From: Chamaecyparis obtusa
Lineage: Eukaryota > Streptophyta > Pinopsida > Cupressales > Cupressaceae
NCBI GenBank assembly: GCA_027943335.1
Contig: BSBK01002085.1
Location: 912,501 to 976,500, forward strand
Reading direction: 5' to 3'
Length of the DNA: 64,000 nucleotides
The translations under genes and the position numbers were made by a program. The notes below the pieces were generated by a model. That model had not been told where the DNA came from and searched no databases. It saw nothing but the letters and a program-made list of their open reading frames with translations. This document shows, piece after piece, positions 33,119 to 46,430 of the stretch (positions within the stretch are counted from its first letter, which is position 1; each line of letters opens with the position of its first letter).

Positions 33119-36100
33119 ATGAGTAGAGGTAAGTTCTTGTTCTATTTGTTTTTTGTTTTTGTTTAAGTTTTTTATTTTTTTCATTTCTCTTTCATTCTCC
33201 ATAAGATCTTCGCCATTTTTTCTATAATTTTTCATTCTCTTGCTTTTAAGTTTTATATTGAATATGTATACAATTTGAAATTTCTTGCCATAGGAAAAGG
33301 AACTACAATGGCATCTACCTCTTCCTTAGTTGGCAATACCGAACAAAGAATAGAACCCCACTCTAATTCTCCTTTGTGGAAGCATGTTGATATTATAATT
33401 CCCCTTCTAGGAGGTGGTGCATTCCGTTGGAAATGTCGGAGTTGTGATGTAGAAAGAAATAGTTCATATTTTCATGTGGTAGGCCATTTGTGTGGATACC
33501 CTGGTAGAGGAGTCAAGAAATGCCCTGGAAAAAAAGGTGCACCTATACCAAATGCAACTGTACTAAAATATATTGAAGAGCATGAGGTAGCAAAAGAGAG
33601 AAGAACGTAGGCAAAATTCAACCGATGGCATTGGCAATAAAACTAAAAGTAAAAAAAAAAAAGCAAAGGTAACGCAACCCCCCACAGATGTTGTGATAGA
33701 AGACCACCCCTTTTTTACTAACTCAGCTAGCCGTGAGCCTGAAAAAGAACCCTTTGGCCTTACACACAAAAGAAAGGGACCACTAGAAACTGCATTTCAA
33801 AATCAAAGTCGGGAAATTGCCGACATTGATGTGGCAAGATGCTTGTATGCAAATGGGTTGTCTTTTAATGTTGTTTGCTCTCCATATTGGAGACAGATGT
33901 TGAAAAGTGCCAATGAAGCTCCAAGAGGGTATAAGGGCCCGAGTTTTGAGAGAGTACAAACCACCTTGTTGGATCAAGAGGTCAAATCGATCGATGATCA
34001 ATTGAAGCCCATAAAGGATTCATGGATTGAGACAGGGGTATCAATTGTTTCAGATGGGTGGAAAGATGCTAGAAATTGTCCCTTCATCAATGTCCAAGCG
34101 ATGTCCCCTAAAGGGGCAATGTTTTTGAAAGCAGTGGATTGTGAGGGGTAAGTAAAAAATGGGCCATTTATTGCTAATATTCTCATCTCTGTCATTGAAC
34201 AAGTGGGTGCTAGTAACATTGTCCAAGTCATAACGGACAATGCAAAGAATTGTAGAGCTGTTGGTTTGTTGGTTGAAGAGTGATATCAGCATATCTTTTG
34301 GACACCTTGTGCAGTCCACTCACGCAATCTTATGCTACAAAAGATTGGGAACACAATTGAGTGGATCAAGGAGGTGTATGCAGAGGCTGAGGACATCCAG
34401 ATGTTCATCACAGACCATCACATGACTCAAGGAATATTCAGAATGTTCTCACGTTTGGAGTTACTGAAGGTAAGTGAACTTGAACTAAAATTAGTAATTT
34501 AATTTTTTTTTTTAAATCAATATCTTACAATTTCTGATTTTCATTTTTTTTATTGTGTAATGTGTATTCTTTTATAAAGTATGTATCTAAAAGTTGTATT
34601 TTTTTGCTCTAATTTATGTTACAGGTTGTTGAAACTCGTTTTGCATCAAATTTAATCGTCCTGAGACGACTTGTGCAAGTGAAAGAGGCACTTTGCAATA
34701 TGGTAATCAGCAATAATTGGGCTATATGGAAGCAAAGCAACAGTGAGAGGGCAGCCAAAAGAAAGCAAAGGATATTGGATGACTTATGGTGGGAACGTGT
34801 GAAATATCTCATTAAGTTCACCGAGCCCATTATGAGCACGCTTAGATACACTAACATGGATAGGCCTTGCCTTGGAGAGATCTATGATGGCATAGACTCA
34901 ACGTTTGAGAAGATCAAGCAAATTGTAAATGAAAAAGAGCAAGATCCCGAAGAGACCCTCTTCAAACAATTGCAAGCAATTATAGTAGAACGATGGAACA
35001 AAATGACCACTCCTCTACATTTTCTTGCCTATGCATTGACACCCAAATATTATAGCAACCAATTTCCTGATCTACCAGGAAGGCTACCACCCTATAGAGA
35101 CTTACAGTGTCTGATGGATACAAGGCAGCATTTGAAACTCTTTCTTGATGATGATATGAGAGATTTGATTACAGATGAGTTCATAGAGTTTGTGAATGCA
35201 AGAGGTCTAAGTAATGATGCTCTTCGTCATCAGTTTAAGAAGGATGCTCATAGTTGGTGGTACCTCCATGGCCAAAGATTCCAAACATTGTAGCCCCTTG
35301 CAATAAAAATTATATCACAATTTGTTTGTTTTTTAAATTAGCTTACTTTATCTTCATGACTAGCAAGTAATTTTATAGTTTTATTTTGTAAATTGTTTAC
35401 CTTGTCTTGTCTTCATAGGTTGCTAGTTCATCTGCATCAAAAAGAAATTGGAGCACATATTCTTTCATCCACTCAGTGAAGCGCAATAGATTGCAATCAA
35501 AAAGAGCAGAGAACTTGGTGTTTGTGCATTACAACTTGCGTCTTCTCTCACACAAGACTAAAGAATACAAAGAAGGAGAGATGAAGAGGTTGTTGGCATT
35601 AAGAGATGGTAACCGATAAGTCTGCTACCAGTACAAGTATTGTCATTGATTGGCAAAAGAGGATAGAGGCTGGTTTGGCATCCAAAAACTACATGCAAGA
35701 AAGGAATGACTATACTCTAGTGTAACCGGTCATGTCACTTAGCATCAGCAATCAGGCAACGGCAACCGGGCAATGCATACAGTCAATGAAGGAAGGATTC
35801 AACCAAGGACCAGGGTATAACTGGTGTAGACAAGAACAGAGGAAGAAAACGTACAAACCAGTGTCAACAATACAACCAAGGAATGTGAGACCGGTATGCA
35901 AAGGAAAGGACAGTGACAGGTCTAAGATTCTTACCTGTTCACTACATGAGGATCTCAACAGATCTAATAAAGACTCTGGTATGAACCGAGGAAGTTATAG
36001 TCAACTATTAGTTTCAACCAACTTTTTGACCGGGATTTACTGCACTAAATGCGGAAGACTTTGAGTTAACTTGGTGATCGGTTTGAGGCACATCTGGAGG

Positions 36101-37168
36101 TTTTAAAGCCGGAATTTGTGGCTTTAAAACGAAGAGTTATCTCTTGTAAGGGAAAGGTGCTTAACACGCATCTATTGCTTTTTCTTTTCATAAAGCAAAT
36201 AAAGCATAAGCATGCATCAAATGTTTCCTCAGTAAACTAGTAATCTACTAAGTGATGTATTCGAAAGAAATCTGAAATTAGGTCATGCATGAGAGGTGCA
36301 ATTAGGGTAATAACTCTATATATTCTTATGCCTGTTGAGAATATGAATTGCCTTCATTCAGCTGAGAAAAGGAGTGAACCTGTATGCTGTAGAAGCCAGG
36401 GTAAAAAGAAATTTGAAGAAGAAAGAAAGAAGAGTGTGCAAAGAAGCACAACAGTAGAGGAGAACACACCTGCGGCAACTGGTGATGCTTCTCAATTAAC
36501 CACAAATAGAGATCTTATCAAGCTATGCAAAGTCATTTGTAAAAGGTCAATCTTTCTATTGTTTTCTAGCAATTACAATAGTTAAATCTCAATATTTGGG
36601 TGGACTCTAACGGGTCCCTTGTATCAAATCCCTTAACTGGGTGATATCTTTGAAGGTGTTCAAAGTCCTCTAACCAGGCAAGCACTAACCAGCCTTATTG
36701 TAACAAATCCCTTAACTGGGTCGCATCTAACAATGTGTTTTAATCCTTTAACCAGGAAGGCTCCTAACTAGTCGTACTCCAGAAGAGTACAGAATTTGTG
36801 AGGTCTCCTCACACTGTGGTTTTCACCCTAATTGGGTTTCCACGTGATAAATCTGGTGTCACTGTGTGATTGTTTGCTTACTGTCATTATATGCTTGAAT
36901 CTATTTGGCTTACAGTTATAAGTATACTTCACCAGAGTTTAATAGAAAAGTTTCAGAGGTGTTGATTCACCCCTCCCCTCTTAGCACCGGTTGGGACTGT
37001 CAGAGGTGGGATGTAAATGCAAAGCTTGCGGACTTGGATGCTTCCACTTCTCGGCTTGCACTTGATGACTTTGAAGATTTTGACACCAATACTATTGTCG
37101 CTGTTGCTAATCCCATTGGCCTTAGCTCGTCAACTAATGTTGAAGAAGAAGATGAAGATGAATATTAA
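33119..37168 (+). pseudogene. hAT transposase with BED zinc finger (split, inactivated)
   Basis: Exon 1 is ATG at 33,119 to 33,128 (donor GTAAG). Exon 2 starts at 33,294 after TTGCCATAG. It encodes a BED-type finger (FRWKCRSC, FHVVGHL, GVKKC), then a frameshift near 33,600. Next comes IVSDGWKDARNCPFINV with the first catalytic Asp, VITDNAKNCRAVG with the second, and FWTPCAVHSRNLMLQKIG. After an intron (donor about 34,470, acceptor about 34,625) follow VVETRFASNLIVLRRL, WWERVKYLIKFTEPI, HFLAYALTPKYYSN and HSWWYLHG. A further exon at about 35,419 carries the dimerisation motif (NWSTYSFIHSVKRNRLQSKR). It is cut at 35,608 by a solo LTR and ends after it (RWDVNAKLADLD to an acidic tail, stop at 37,168). 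Stops: after DCEG, after LLVEE and after FQTL. Confidence 0.85.
35608..37002 (+). mobile_element. Solo LTR inside the hAT transposase last exon
   Basis: Contains the blocks of the 4.3-6.9 kb LTR family in plus orientation: AAATCCCTTAACTGGGT, TTTCCACGTG, GATTCACCCCTCCCCTCTTA and the end CCGGTTGGGACTGTCA. The right end is set at 37,002. The left end is approximate. GAGAT before and GAGGT after could be a mutated duplication, but this is not firm. The hAT reading frame resumes right after it. Confidence 0.7.
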
Positions 37169-37398
37169 TACATTTTTAATTCATTAGTTGAACTTGAAAC
37201 AATGATACTTGAACTTGATGTTATGATTTAGTTTTAACTTTTAATGTTTTGAATCTTTGATGTTGAACTTGAAGTATGTGATGGTATGATCACGATTTAT
37301 GATGCTATGATTACAAGTTTATGGTGTTTTTGTTGTTTAAATATTTTTATGATACTATGTGACATTCTAATTTTAACTCATGCTTCTAGGCTTCATAA

Positions 37399-37400
<2 letters not shown>

Positions 37401-37434
<34 letters not shown>
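37401..37434. repeat. (AT)n microsatellite
   Basis: An uninterrupted AT run in the 3' non-coding part of the hAT element. Confidence 0.95.
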
Positions 37435-37440
<6 letters not shown>

Positions 37441-37939
37441 AAAAATTTTACACGTTTCTTCGAACCCGAACCCGAACCCCTTTTCAAAATTTTGTCGAAC
37501 TTGCGAATCAGTTCATCGTGAACTTAGAACCGAACTCGAACTGGTAACTTAGCTTAAAAATAAAACAACTTCAAATATTGTTAGTTCTGATAACCATCAT
37601 ATGGAAGCCTTGTTATTGAAACTCTAACTCTAATGACTTGATCCTCAAATTCCGGAATTCCACTTTTCTGTGATTTATGGAAAAGTCTCAAAAATAAGAA
37701 TCAAACTTCTAAAAAACTGAAGATACTAGTCAACTTTTAGAGCAACTACTAAGACATCAACTTCCACTGTCAACAAACTAATAAATGACAATAAGTATGG
37801 TTGCTCCAGTCATCAATAAATTTCCAGCATTATTTGGAGCTTTTGTGGAGTATTTTTATCTATTGAAGGAGCCTCAAGTTCTTACCTTTAAAAAAGTCAA
37901 TTCATACTTTCTGATAAAAAGGAGAAAAAAGAAGGTGAC

Positions 37940-38300
37940 CAAGTTATGTTCTGGACTTATAAAGAGAGATTTAAGGGTAAAGTGAAGAAAACTTCAACTC
38001 CTAATGCACAACCTAATATTCTAAACAACAAATAGTAGCATTGTCATAAGGGGCATATTGGAAACAAAAAAGCGAAACAATGATATGATATATCTCACAA
38101 GCAATTGCACACTCTAGCAAGATTCCAAGGAGGAAGAGTAGATTTTTGCGGCTTCTTTTTAAAATAACAATGATGCAACCAATCATTGGTTCTTTGATTC
38201 TAGTGCTTCTCAGCATTTCACTTATCACAAAGACTAGCATGTAAAGTTCATCGCTGAGTCTAGTTCTATAGATTTGGAGAACATGTAGTAGAAAGGATGT
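37940..38300 (+). pseudogene. Ty1/copia gag knuckle and protease fragment
   Basis: The plus strand shows CHKRGHIGNKK, a decayed CCHC knuckle, then NHWFFDSSASQHFTYHKD, the copia protease active-site context (D-S-G-A usually; Gly is Ser here). Stops interrupt the frame. The following 400 bp is probably more of the same polyprotein, too decayed to read, up to the solo LTR at 38,705. Confidence 0.7.
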
Positions 38301-38704
38301 GAGATAATTGCATTGTTCTCAATAATGCAATAAAAATTCACAGTTAGCAATGTTAGTTTTGTTCGAATCTGAATAAAATTCTAGTGTACCAATCAGCTTA
38401 TAAAACATCCTAACTTTGCTATAAATTTTTGAGGAAAGAAGTGAATTATGACAAATATCATGCAACAAAATAGTTGGCCTCCGACAACATTGTTTCAATA
38501 GGTGTAAGAACCCCTGCCCAATTCCCTCTTCAATTTCACCAGCTATTATGTTTAAGCCCTGTTCTGATAGTACATAGTATATTGTTGTTCACTATTTATG
38601 TTGGTCTTTTTATTTGCAGACTTGTTTGTAGAGTGATGTGTTTTCAGTTTGCAAGCACACCTCATTCAATAGTTACAATTTGCTCAAAAATCATAATGCA
38701 ACAT

Positions 38705-40521
38705 TGAAGGATCCCCTCCAAGATCTGATCTGATTTTTCTGATATATATTTTGGCTTTTGAGTTTATTTCCAAGGGTTTTGTTTGAGTATTCAATGCCAA
38801 GTGATTGTTTGGGTTTTTAACCATGAAACATATGCAAGATACAATGTGTTGATTCCAAAATGCAAATATATCAAGGACTGATATTAAAATTCTGAGTTCT
38901 GATATATTTATCACAGCAATTTAAACCCTATATTTGCAATCCCAAATAGCAAGGGGTGCATACCAGGAAATCAACACTAAACCACTTAATGAACTTTATT
39001 GATGAAACTGAGTCACAACAATAGGGGCATCCAACTTGCTAAGGTAGCACCAAATAATTTGAATCTGATCAACAATAATTATTGAAAACAAATAATGGAA
39101 GGAACAATAAAAATGCTAAACCCTAAGCTTGGCCTGGAGGCAAGGCTATCAACCTCAAACTGGCAATTCTCAATGGGCATAAGAAAACTGATCCACAAGT
39201 CATTCCTATTTTTTGATGAATTTGAATGTGCTGCTAATGAATACTGATAATAAATTTTGCACAAAATCCCAATGCCAAATCTAGATGATACGGCCTGCAA
39301 GGTGAATGGTATGACTAACTTAGGAAGTTGCAACCAAAATCTGCTCATAAATTGTTATGTATCTGTTGCAGCCAAGTCATAGAGGAAATCTTGCAGAAAT
39401 TACATCAAACAATGCTCAATCGATCTCCAAGTGACATCCTTATTTATTAAATAATTCTGATTTGAATTCACCAAACCCTAGAAACCTTATTGTTGTAAGA
39501 AAACCTGTAAAATCTGCATGTAAATCATCCATTGTAGCACAAATGGAAACTCAGTGTAGCACAAAATCTGCTCATAAATTGTTATGTATCTGTTGCAGCC
39601 AAGTCATAGAGGAAATCTTGCAGAAATTACATCAAACAATGCTCAATCGATCTCCAGGTGACATCCTTATTTATTAAATAATTCTGATTTCAATTCACCA
39701 AACCCTAGAAACCTTATTGTTGTAAGAAAACCTGTAAAATCTGCATGTAAATCATCCATTGTAGCACAAATGGAAACTCAGTATAGATTCCCCTGAATGG
39801 TGAATTGGGTTTTCGTCCAATTCACAATTCTCCAAGGGTTTTCAACTTTTCATCCTTTTCTCTATGAAAGAATTCTGAAATTGATCTCATAATAATGAAA
39901 TGATGCCTCCTCATGTTACTTTATTGAATTCAAACCCTAATTGGCCCTTATAGGGTTTCCACTTTATTTAATTATCTTTATTCAAGTGTTAATACCCCTG
40001 AATGGCCCCCTTTTAAAAACGACATTCTCCCTAGGATATCTTATATTACTTTAATAATTTATTATGAAGTGACATCATTAATCACTTTGTTTTATTTTAT
40101 TAAATATTAAAGTCAATACTTTAATACTTATGTTTTATTCAAACCCCATCATTTGGCCATCCAAACTAAAAACTGATGATGCACATGCCATCCTGGTGAT
40201 GGCTAAATATAGCAGGCGAACTGACAGTCCCCTCCTAAAAATTAGGGATCCTCCCCAGAAAATAGGAACTACAACCAAAGCTTCCAAAATGATCCCTGAT
40301 GTCTCCTAATGCGTTCCAATCAACTCCCAGTCAATCCCTAAAAATAGGAACCCCTCCTAAAAAATAGGAGATTGTCTCAAACTGTCCAAAATGGCTTATA
40401 AAGCTCCTTGCTAAGCTCCACAACCCCTAGATGAATACCCTAACCACTCTACTAACCTATAAGAACCCCTAATTATAGGCCAACCTCTTCTATAGTCTGA
40501 AACTGCCTAAGGGACATTACA
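38705..40521 (-). mobile_element. Solo LTR with AACAT target duplication
   Basis: Starts TGAAGGATCCCC and ends AGGGACATTACA on the plus strand. It is flanked by AACAT at 38,700-38,704 and 40,522-40,526. It has the TTTTCGTCCAATTCAC motif seen in other LTRs of this orientation. It contains a 227-bp tandem duplication. No internal region. Confidence 0.85.
39341..39785. repeat. 227-bp tandem duplication inside the solo LTR
   Basis: CTGCTCATAAATTGTTATG starts at 39,341 and again at 39,568. The two units are nearly identical, so the duplication is younger than most repeats around it. Confidence 0.9.
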
Positions 40522-40526
40522 AACAT

Positions 40527-42154
40527 CAAAATTTCAACAACAGAGATTTGCACATAAAATGCTAGGTAGTATATGAGACTGATAACAGAGTGTAATTTAT
40601 ACAAAGCAATTTGACCTTTACTTGCAAATTGAGACCAAGACAAGATAAAAGTCAATATTTAGACCTTTTAGGAATCGCTAACTCCAAAAATAGAATTGAA
40701 ATTGCCAACTTGTATATTGCAAGTCTCCGATACTAGAACAAAAGTGCTCCGCAACAATTATGTTTTCTTGATTTATACCTTCAACCCACTTCTCATGCCA
40801 CAACCCAACTATTCCACACAAACATGTTCACAAACCCATGAAATGGTGATCGACTTTAAGCAACCTATGTCTTACTCCCTGCCAATACTTTGTTATCTCA
40901 ACCTATCCCACAGCAACCCCTTAATGAAACCACAACTTATACAGCCTTTGTTTGTGTTTTCAGAATGTCGGGCCTTGTTACCTTGTCGTGAGTGACCAAG
41001 GTCTGTGTCATCTATGCTCTGCTGCCCTTTTCACCCAGCATGATGTCACTGTTCACACACAGATACACTTTACTTAGCAACAAATGCACAGGATGTCAAT
41101 CCCTTCCTCAGCTTGGGCCACGGTTTTTCTATAAATGGCTGCAAGTATGCCTTCCTACTTCACAGGAATATATATTTACTCACTGTATCTTCTCCAACCA
41201 ATAGAAACACTACTTATTGAATATTTCACCCCAAATATACATTCCAAAGTATTGCTAATGAAATATATAATCCCAATGAAAGACTTCATTCACGGGTATC
41301 CAAAATATTTGCATGGCACCTTGCGATCTTTGCAAGCCTGATAATAATAATACAAATGTTCATGATTCAAATATTTACTTGCAGCTCCTTTAATAAATCA
41401 TTTCGGGCCATTAGCAGTAGCCAAACATTCACAAAATCTTTGATTAAACTATATCAGCCACACATAAAAATATTTTATGTTCTTTAATAATTTATTGCTT
41501 GTTTCCACCATACACGCCCATAAATATCAAAATGCTCAAAGTATATTTAAATATCTCCAAGTCGATCAAAAGATAAAATATTCAAAACAACTCATTGGAT
41601 CGGCTCTTATATTAAAATTTTCAACACTTTACAAACTGTGATTGCGCCACTACTAATTTCATAGGCAATAGCAATATCACCTAATAAAGTATTGATTTTC
41701 GAATCAATTACTGATCCTCACAAATTTGTCTTGAATGAGACTTCACATATTTGGTCCAACTATGAATTTCGTCATGAATCCACTCTTAGGAAGAGCCAGG
41801 TTTTCGTCCAACTCTTTTGTCAACTCTTGAAGGTTTTCGTCTCTAGAGATTTTGCTAATGTAAATGCATCAGACATTCTACAAATCAAAATCATATCTGA
41901 ACATATTCAATGCTAGGCAAACTGCTCCATTTATAATGGTTTGGTCAACCTTTTGGAATCCTCATGGCATGACTTTTACAATAAGCTGGTTGAATTATTA
42001 TGAAGTGACCTTTAATAATGTTTTACTATTTTATTTAGGTCAATTATTAATTAAATCAATTAAAATAGAGTCATCTCTTTTAATATTTAATTTATTTAAA
42101 TAACTTTAAAATAAATAATTTAATTAATTTAATTCGCCAATTAGGGACACTACA
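40527..42154 (-). mobile_element. LTR-like sequence ending TTAGGGACACTACA
   Basis: The right end (42,141-42,154) and the inner phrases CCAGGTTTTCGTCCAACTC and GAAGGTTTTCGTCTC match the minus-strand LTR type. The left end was not found, and the right flank ATAGG has no partner. Positions 40,527-41,330 hold no recognisable gene. Confidence 0.45.
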
Positions 42155-42359
42155 ATAGGCTAGTTGATCTTATCACAATTAATATGAATGCACTGACTAT
42201 GAAGGACAACAATAGCATTCGTGTGGCATAAAATGCACAGCAATCCGACCATAAGTATTTAACCAAACCAAACAGAACCAATATGATTTGTCGGTTATCA
42301 TTTATCCAAGAGACGCAAAATATACATGTTAGGTGTATGGATGGTAAACAAAAACAACA

Positions 42360-42860
42360 TAATTTTCCACTAAATGGGCATGGCACACAAAGAAGGATTT
42401 GCATCTCATTCATGCAAAACAACATGGCTCATTCCATAAATCATCCACCATCATCAATGTGAGGTACTTTTGATGTAATTCAATGAATTCTCTAATAAAA
42501 TATAGGTATACTTTCTGAAAAGTTCTTATTACCTTGGAATTCTTGTCAAGCTCAAAGTCCTTGTTGAAAATCAAAAGGCTAAGTGGACCAAGACACTAAG
42601 ATAATGGGGGCAAGATCACTTCCAAGAAATCTCAAAAATCCTAGAACAACATTCACAAACAAATGACTACCCCATTCACCCTTCAGCTAAATGGAGTGGT
42701 TGAAATGAGAAACATGACCATCATGGAGATAGCTTGATGCATGATGCACAACAAATGTGTGCTATACAGATACAAATGTGAAGCAGTAAAATGGTTGTAT
42801 ATCTCCTACATAAAAATTCATGGAAATACTTGCAAGATATCAGACTTAAATAATCTTGGT
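42360..42860 (+). pseudogene. Ty1/copia integrase fragment
   Basis: The plus strand shows, across frameshifts and stops, FNEFSNKI-VYFLK (copia usually IDDFSRKIWVYFLK), then TPFTLQLNGVVEMRNMTIME. The latter corresponds to the copia signature TPYTPQQNGVVERRNRTIME, which carries the catalytic Glu. Integrase inserts cDNA; this copy is a relic. It sits between the protease piece at 38 kb and the reverse transcriptase piece at 54.8 kb in the same orientation. Confidence 0.75.
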
Positions 42861-43259
42861 CCATGATCAAAACAAAGGTAACATGTATTCTTGTTTTTGG
42901 TAAACATGTTTCATCCAACTTTTCTAAGTTGTCAGCTCAGGGATAGGTACGTTGTTTGGGTAGGCAAGCATGGCAAAAAAAATTCCTTGGGCTCGGGTTC
43001 GGGTTCAGTTCGTCTGTACAACTACATACATATACACATATACATATTGATGTATTATAAATTTATATATACATGTTCAAACGTAAAAGTTATAAATATA
43101 AAAATTAGTTAGAAGAGTGATAATCATAAATCCATAATTGCCAATAAAATTATAAATAAAATACCTCATATATCATATTCATCATTTGCAAGAAATGATT
43201 ATATTCAAGTCTCAAAATGCCGTTACAAAATGAAAATTCAAAATACAAACCATATTTAC

Positions 43260-46200
43260 TACCCAATGCCATATTCATCTTTATTAGAGGCATCAAGGTC
43301 AACATTTGGTTCAACTATTCTGGTTACTTATGTGACAATAGGTGAAGGTTGAGGTGTATGTAGACCAAACCTTCTTTTTTTGCACCCAAACTATAGCGCT
43401 TGATCGAGTGGATGGAGTATGTATTCCAATTCCACTCAATTGAAGAAGAACTTGCAACCTGTTGAGTTTGCATACAACATTTAGCATTTAACTTTATAAT
43501 TCATTGTTCAAGAATCAAAACTTATCTAATAATCAAAACATAAATGATAAAATTAAATTAAATTAATATGATAGCATCATGATCAAATGAAAAACGATAA
43601 AAAAAAGATACATACTTGGGAGAGAATTTTAATTGCAAGAGGCTGCAAGATAATGGAGCCTTGACCATGCACATACCACCACTCATCAACATTCATCCTA
43701 TATTGAGCATGAAGAGCGGCAGTATCATAATACTTGGAAGATGCAAATTTGCTTAACTCAATCAAGACAATATTTCGAGTTTCATCGTCATCATATATCT
43801 TTCTAAATGCGGTGATCATTTTGTTCCAACTATCAAAAATTATTCACTACACAACTTTGAAAAATGCATATGTTGTGTCAAGTTCCTTGGCCTCTATTAT
43901 TGTTCTTATGTTCTACACCATGATGTCCATGCCATCATAAATTTCACCCCAACATGGGTGATCAGTATCGACATACCTAATCATGCTCATGATGGACTCA
44001 ATGTAATTCAAAACATATTTTGCACGATCCCACCACTCATCATTAAGGACCAATGCTTTTACTTTCTTCACTTTCCTATGTTTGACTGCCTCCATAAACT
44101 CCACGAGGTCTTGATGACCATAGCACTTAAGGCCGCTCACATCTTCACAAAACGTCTTAAGGTAGTTGTGTGAGAAGCAAATCTTGTTTCTGCAACCTAA
44201 CATGACAAAAAATACACTTCATATATCAACTATAAAAAAAATTTTAAAAAAAATTTAAATTACCTTCAACAACTCCAACCCGAAGAAGGTCTTGAATCTG
44301 GCCTGTCACATGTGATTATTAGTCACAAACATTTGAAACTCCTTGGCCTCTATGTCTTTTTTTACCCTTTCAATTTGTGTGCCAATCTTTTGTATGATTA
44401 AATTGAGTGAAGGGATTGTGCATGGTGTCCAAAAATTGTGATAATAGGTGTCCTCCACTATAGACCTAGCTACCCTGTAATTTTTAGCATTTTTTGTTAT
44501 GACTTGGACACAATTATAAGCCTCGATATATCAATGGATTCTAAGGATATTGGTAATGAAACTTGCATCTTTCACTTGCCCAACATAATCCACTGCCTTC
44601 AAGAACGTCACCCCTTTAGGGGACACTGCTATAGCATTGATCAATGGCCTATTTTTACAATCTTTTGATCCATTAGAAATGATGGACACACCTATTTCCA
44701 ACCATGTATCTTTGATCACTCTCAATTATGTCTCCATTGAAGCTTTCTTCTTCACCAATAAGTGTTTTGCACCTTTTCAAACCTAGGACTAACATAATTA
44801 GGAGGTGTATTGCAAAGGGTACTTACCATCTCCTGCCAATAAGATGATCTACAAGGTTGAAAGGAATCCCATTGGCATAAATGCAATGAGCAATGCTTTG
44901 ATTTGCAACCTCTCTAATCTCATTTTTGAAGGCCCTATCTAATAGGTGTAAAGAGCCTGTGTAACTCTTTTCCTTGCAAAGATAATTATTAGGGAAATTC
45001 GACAATTTCTAAACTAATGCTTCAACAAATAAATTTTCAACTCAACCAGAATTCTCATTATTAATTCATATTATTCATAAATATTGAAATTGAAACTTCC
45101 TGTCAAATATCTCAATTTCTTACAACTCACAAACTTGATATAAAATTAAATAACAATGGAGGCACTTGTTATTTCTTTTGTATTATTTGATGTTTATTCT
45201 CCAGCTGAAAGTATTCACGCCAACTTCCCTAAGAGTTGCGATTGCTGGAGTGAGGACATTATTAATTCTTGCACCCGATAACTGTATACTAAACCCACGA
45301 CTGCTGGAATGTGCTGCTGAAGGTCTTACACCTAGCAATATTTATCAAACCCTGCGATAGGGTGATTTGCTGGCTCATAGTCCCTGTTCCGCAATCTATG
45401 TGAATCCCGCAAATGCTAAACTAGCATCCGCGACCAAGCTGGAGTCTCCCATATTGACTTTCGCGCCCAAAATTATCAAACACGGCTTTGTCAAGAACTT
45501 GCGGCTGTGTATTCAATATGGCTGGAATTCTATGTCATCATTCGATGGCAATTGTAACCATCTCACAATGCGCAGACCAAGAGAATGAACGTTCTCCCAA
45601 ATCCATCAAACCCTCACTTCTCATTGCATTTCGAAAGTTCCCAAAATTTCCCAAGTTTAATAATAATAAGATGATGCACATTTTCGCAAGTCCAAGGCTT
45701 TAAAGAAAAACTTCAATCTTCTTCAATACACCAACTCCAGCTTCAAACACACACTTCTCACTTAAGTGCCTTGAAGCGTCAAGCACACACTATTTAATTA
45801 GAACATAAAGTAACAAGATAATAAATTAAGCCAAGCTTAATTCTATAAGATATGAAGACGGAGGCACATTATGAACCCAACTGAAGAAGAATGAAGATCA
45901 AACCGAAACCCAACTGCCTTGCCTAAAATAGGAACCACAAACTGACTTACTAAAAATAGTAAGTGCACACAAAGATCCCCTAAACATTTCATCAACTCAC
46001 GGGAATCGCATTAATGAACTAACAATAGCAAGCACAGGCACTTGCTAAATCGGGGACATTACAATAGGCCTCTTTTTTGTGGAACAATTTTTGGTTTAGA
46101 AGGTGGTGGATTATTAATCTTGATTTGTTGATTCTCATGTCATCTTCCTCTATACTTTAATATATTGCAGGATTAGACCCTTTAGCAACACTTTCTTATC

Positions 46201-46430
46201 TAAACCCCTAACAAGTTTTCATTCATTTTCTAGGGATGGCGTAGAAGTGAGCTTAAACTCAAACATATGAGCTCAAATACTCTATGTTGCAATGGTTACA
46301 CCACAAAGATAACTCCCACCATCGAGCATTTGCAAATCATTGTTGTATAACACCAAAGTGATGAAGTTGCATCAATTTCATAAGGGTTCTTTCAGGCAAC
46401 TAAACTAGAACTTCCACTTCCAGTCATTGT
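43260..46430 (-). pseudogene. hAT transposase, second copy
   Basis: From high to low coordinates: a decayed BED-finger exon (about 46,430-46,064); the piece DRAFKNEIREVANQSIAHC from 44,946; the catalytic region around 44,531-44,725 (TWLEIGVSIISNGSKDCKNR, usual Asp replaced by Asn); FWTPCTIPSLNLIIQKIGTQ and FFGLELLK near 44,430-44,270; an exon starting near 44,190 with WWDRAKYVLNYIESIMSMIR; the piece 43,583-43,819 with DEWWYVHGQG; and the dimerisation exon at 43,460-43,330 (WNWNTYSIHSIKRYSLGAKK). It is more decayed than the first copy. Roughly the same intron positions are kept. Confidence 0.75.
44947..46063 (-). mobile_element. Solo LTR with ATAGG target duplication, inside the second hAT
   Basis: 1,117 bp from TGTAAAGAGCC to CGGGGACATTACA. 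It is flanked by ATAGG at 44,942-44,946 and 46,064-46,068. Removing it joins the two halves of the hAT frame in register, which confirms the insertion. Confidence 0.85.

Larger units (their letters stand above)
32670..37552 (+). mobile_element. hAT DNA transposon, full length, with CTTAAAAA target duplication
   Basis: The ends are CTAAGATACC and GGTAACTTAG (inverted), flanked by CTTAAAAA at 32,662-32,669 and 37,553-37,560. An 8-bp duplication is typical of hAT. The interior encodes a BED-finger transposase with introns and a C-terminal dimerisation region. About 1.4 kb of the length is a solo LTR inserted in the last exon. The transposase has stops and a frameshift, so this copy is not autonomous now. 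Confidence 0.92.

Noticed and set aside
33119..37168. Domesticated, functional hAT-derived gene
   Set aside because: Terminal repeats and the target duplication are still present and the frame has stops, a frameshift and an inserted LTR.
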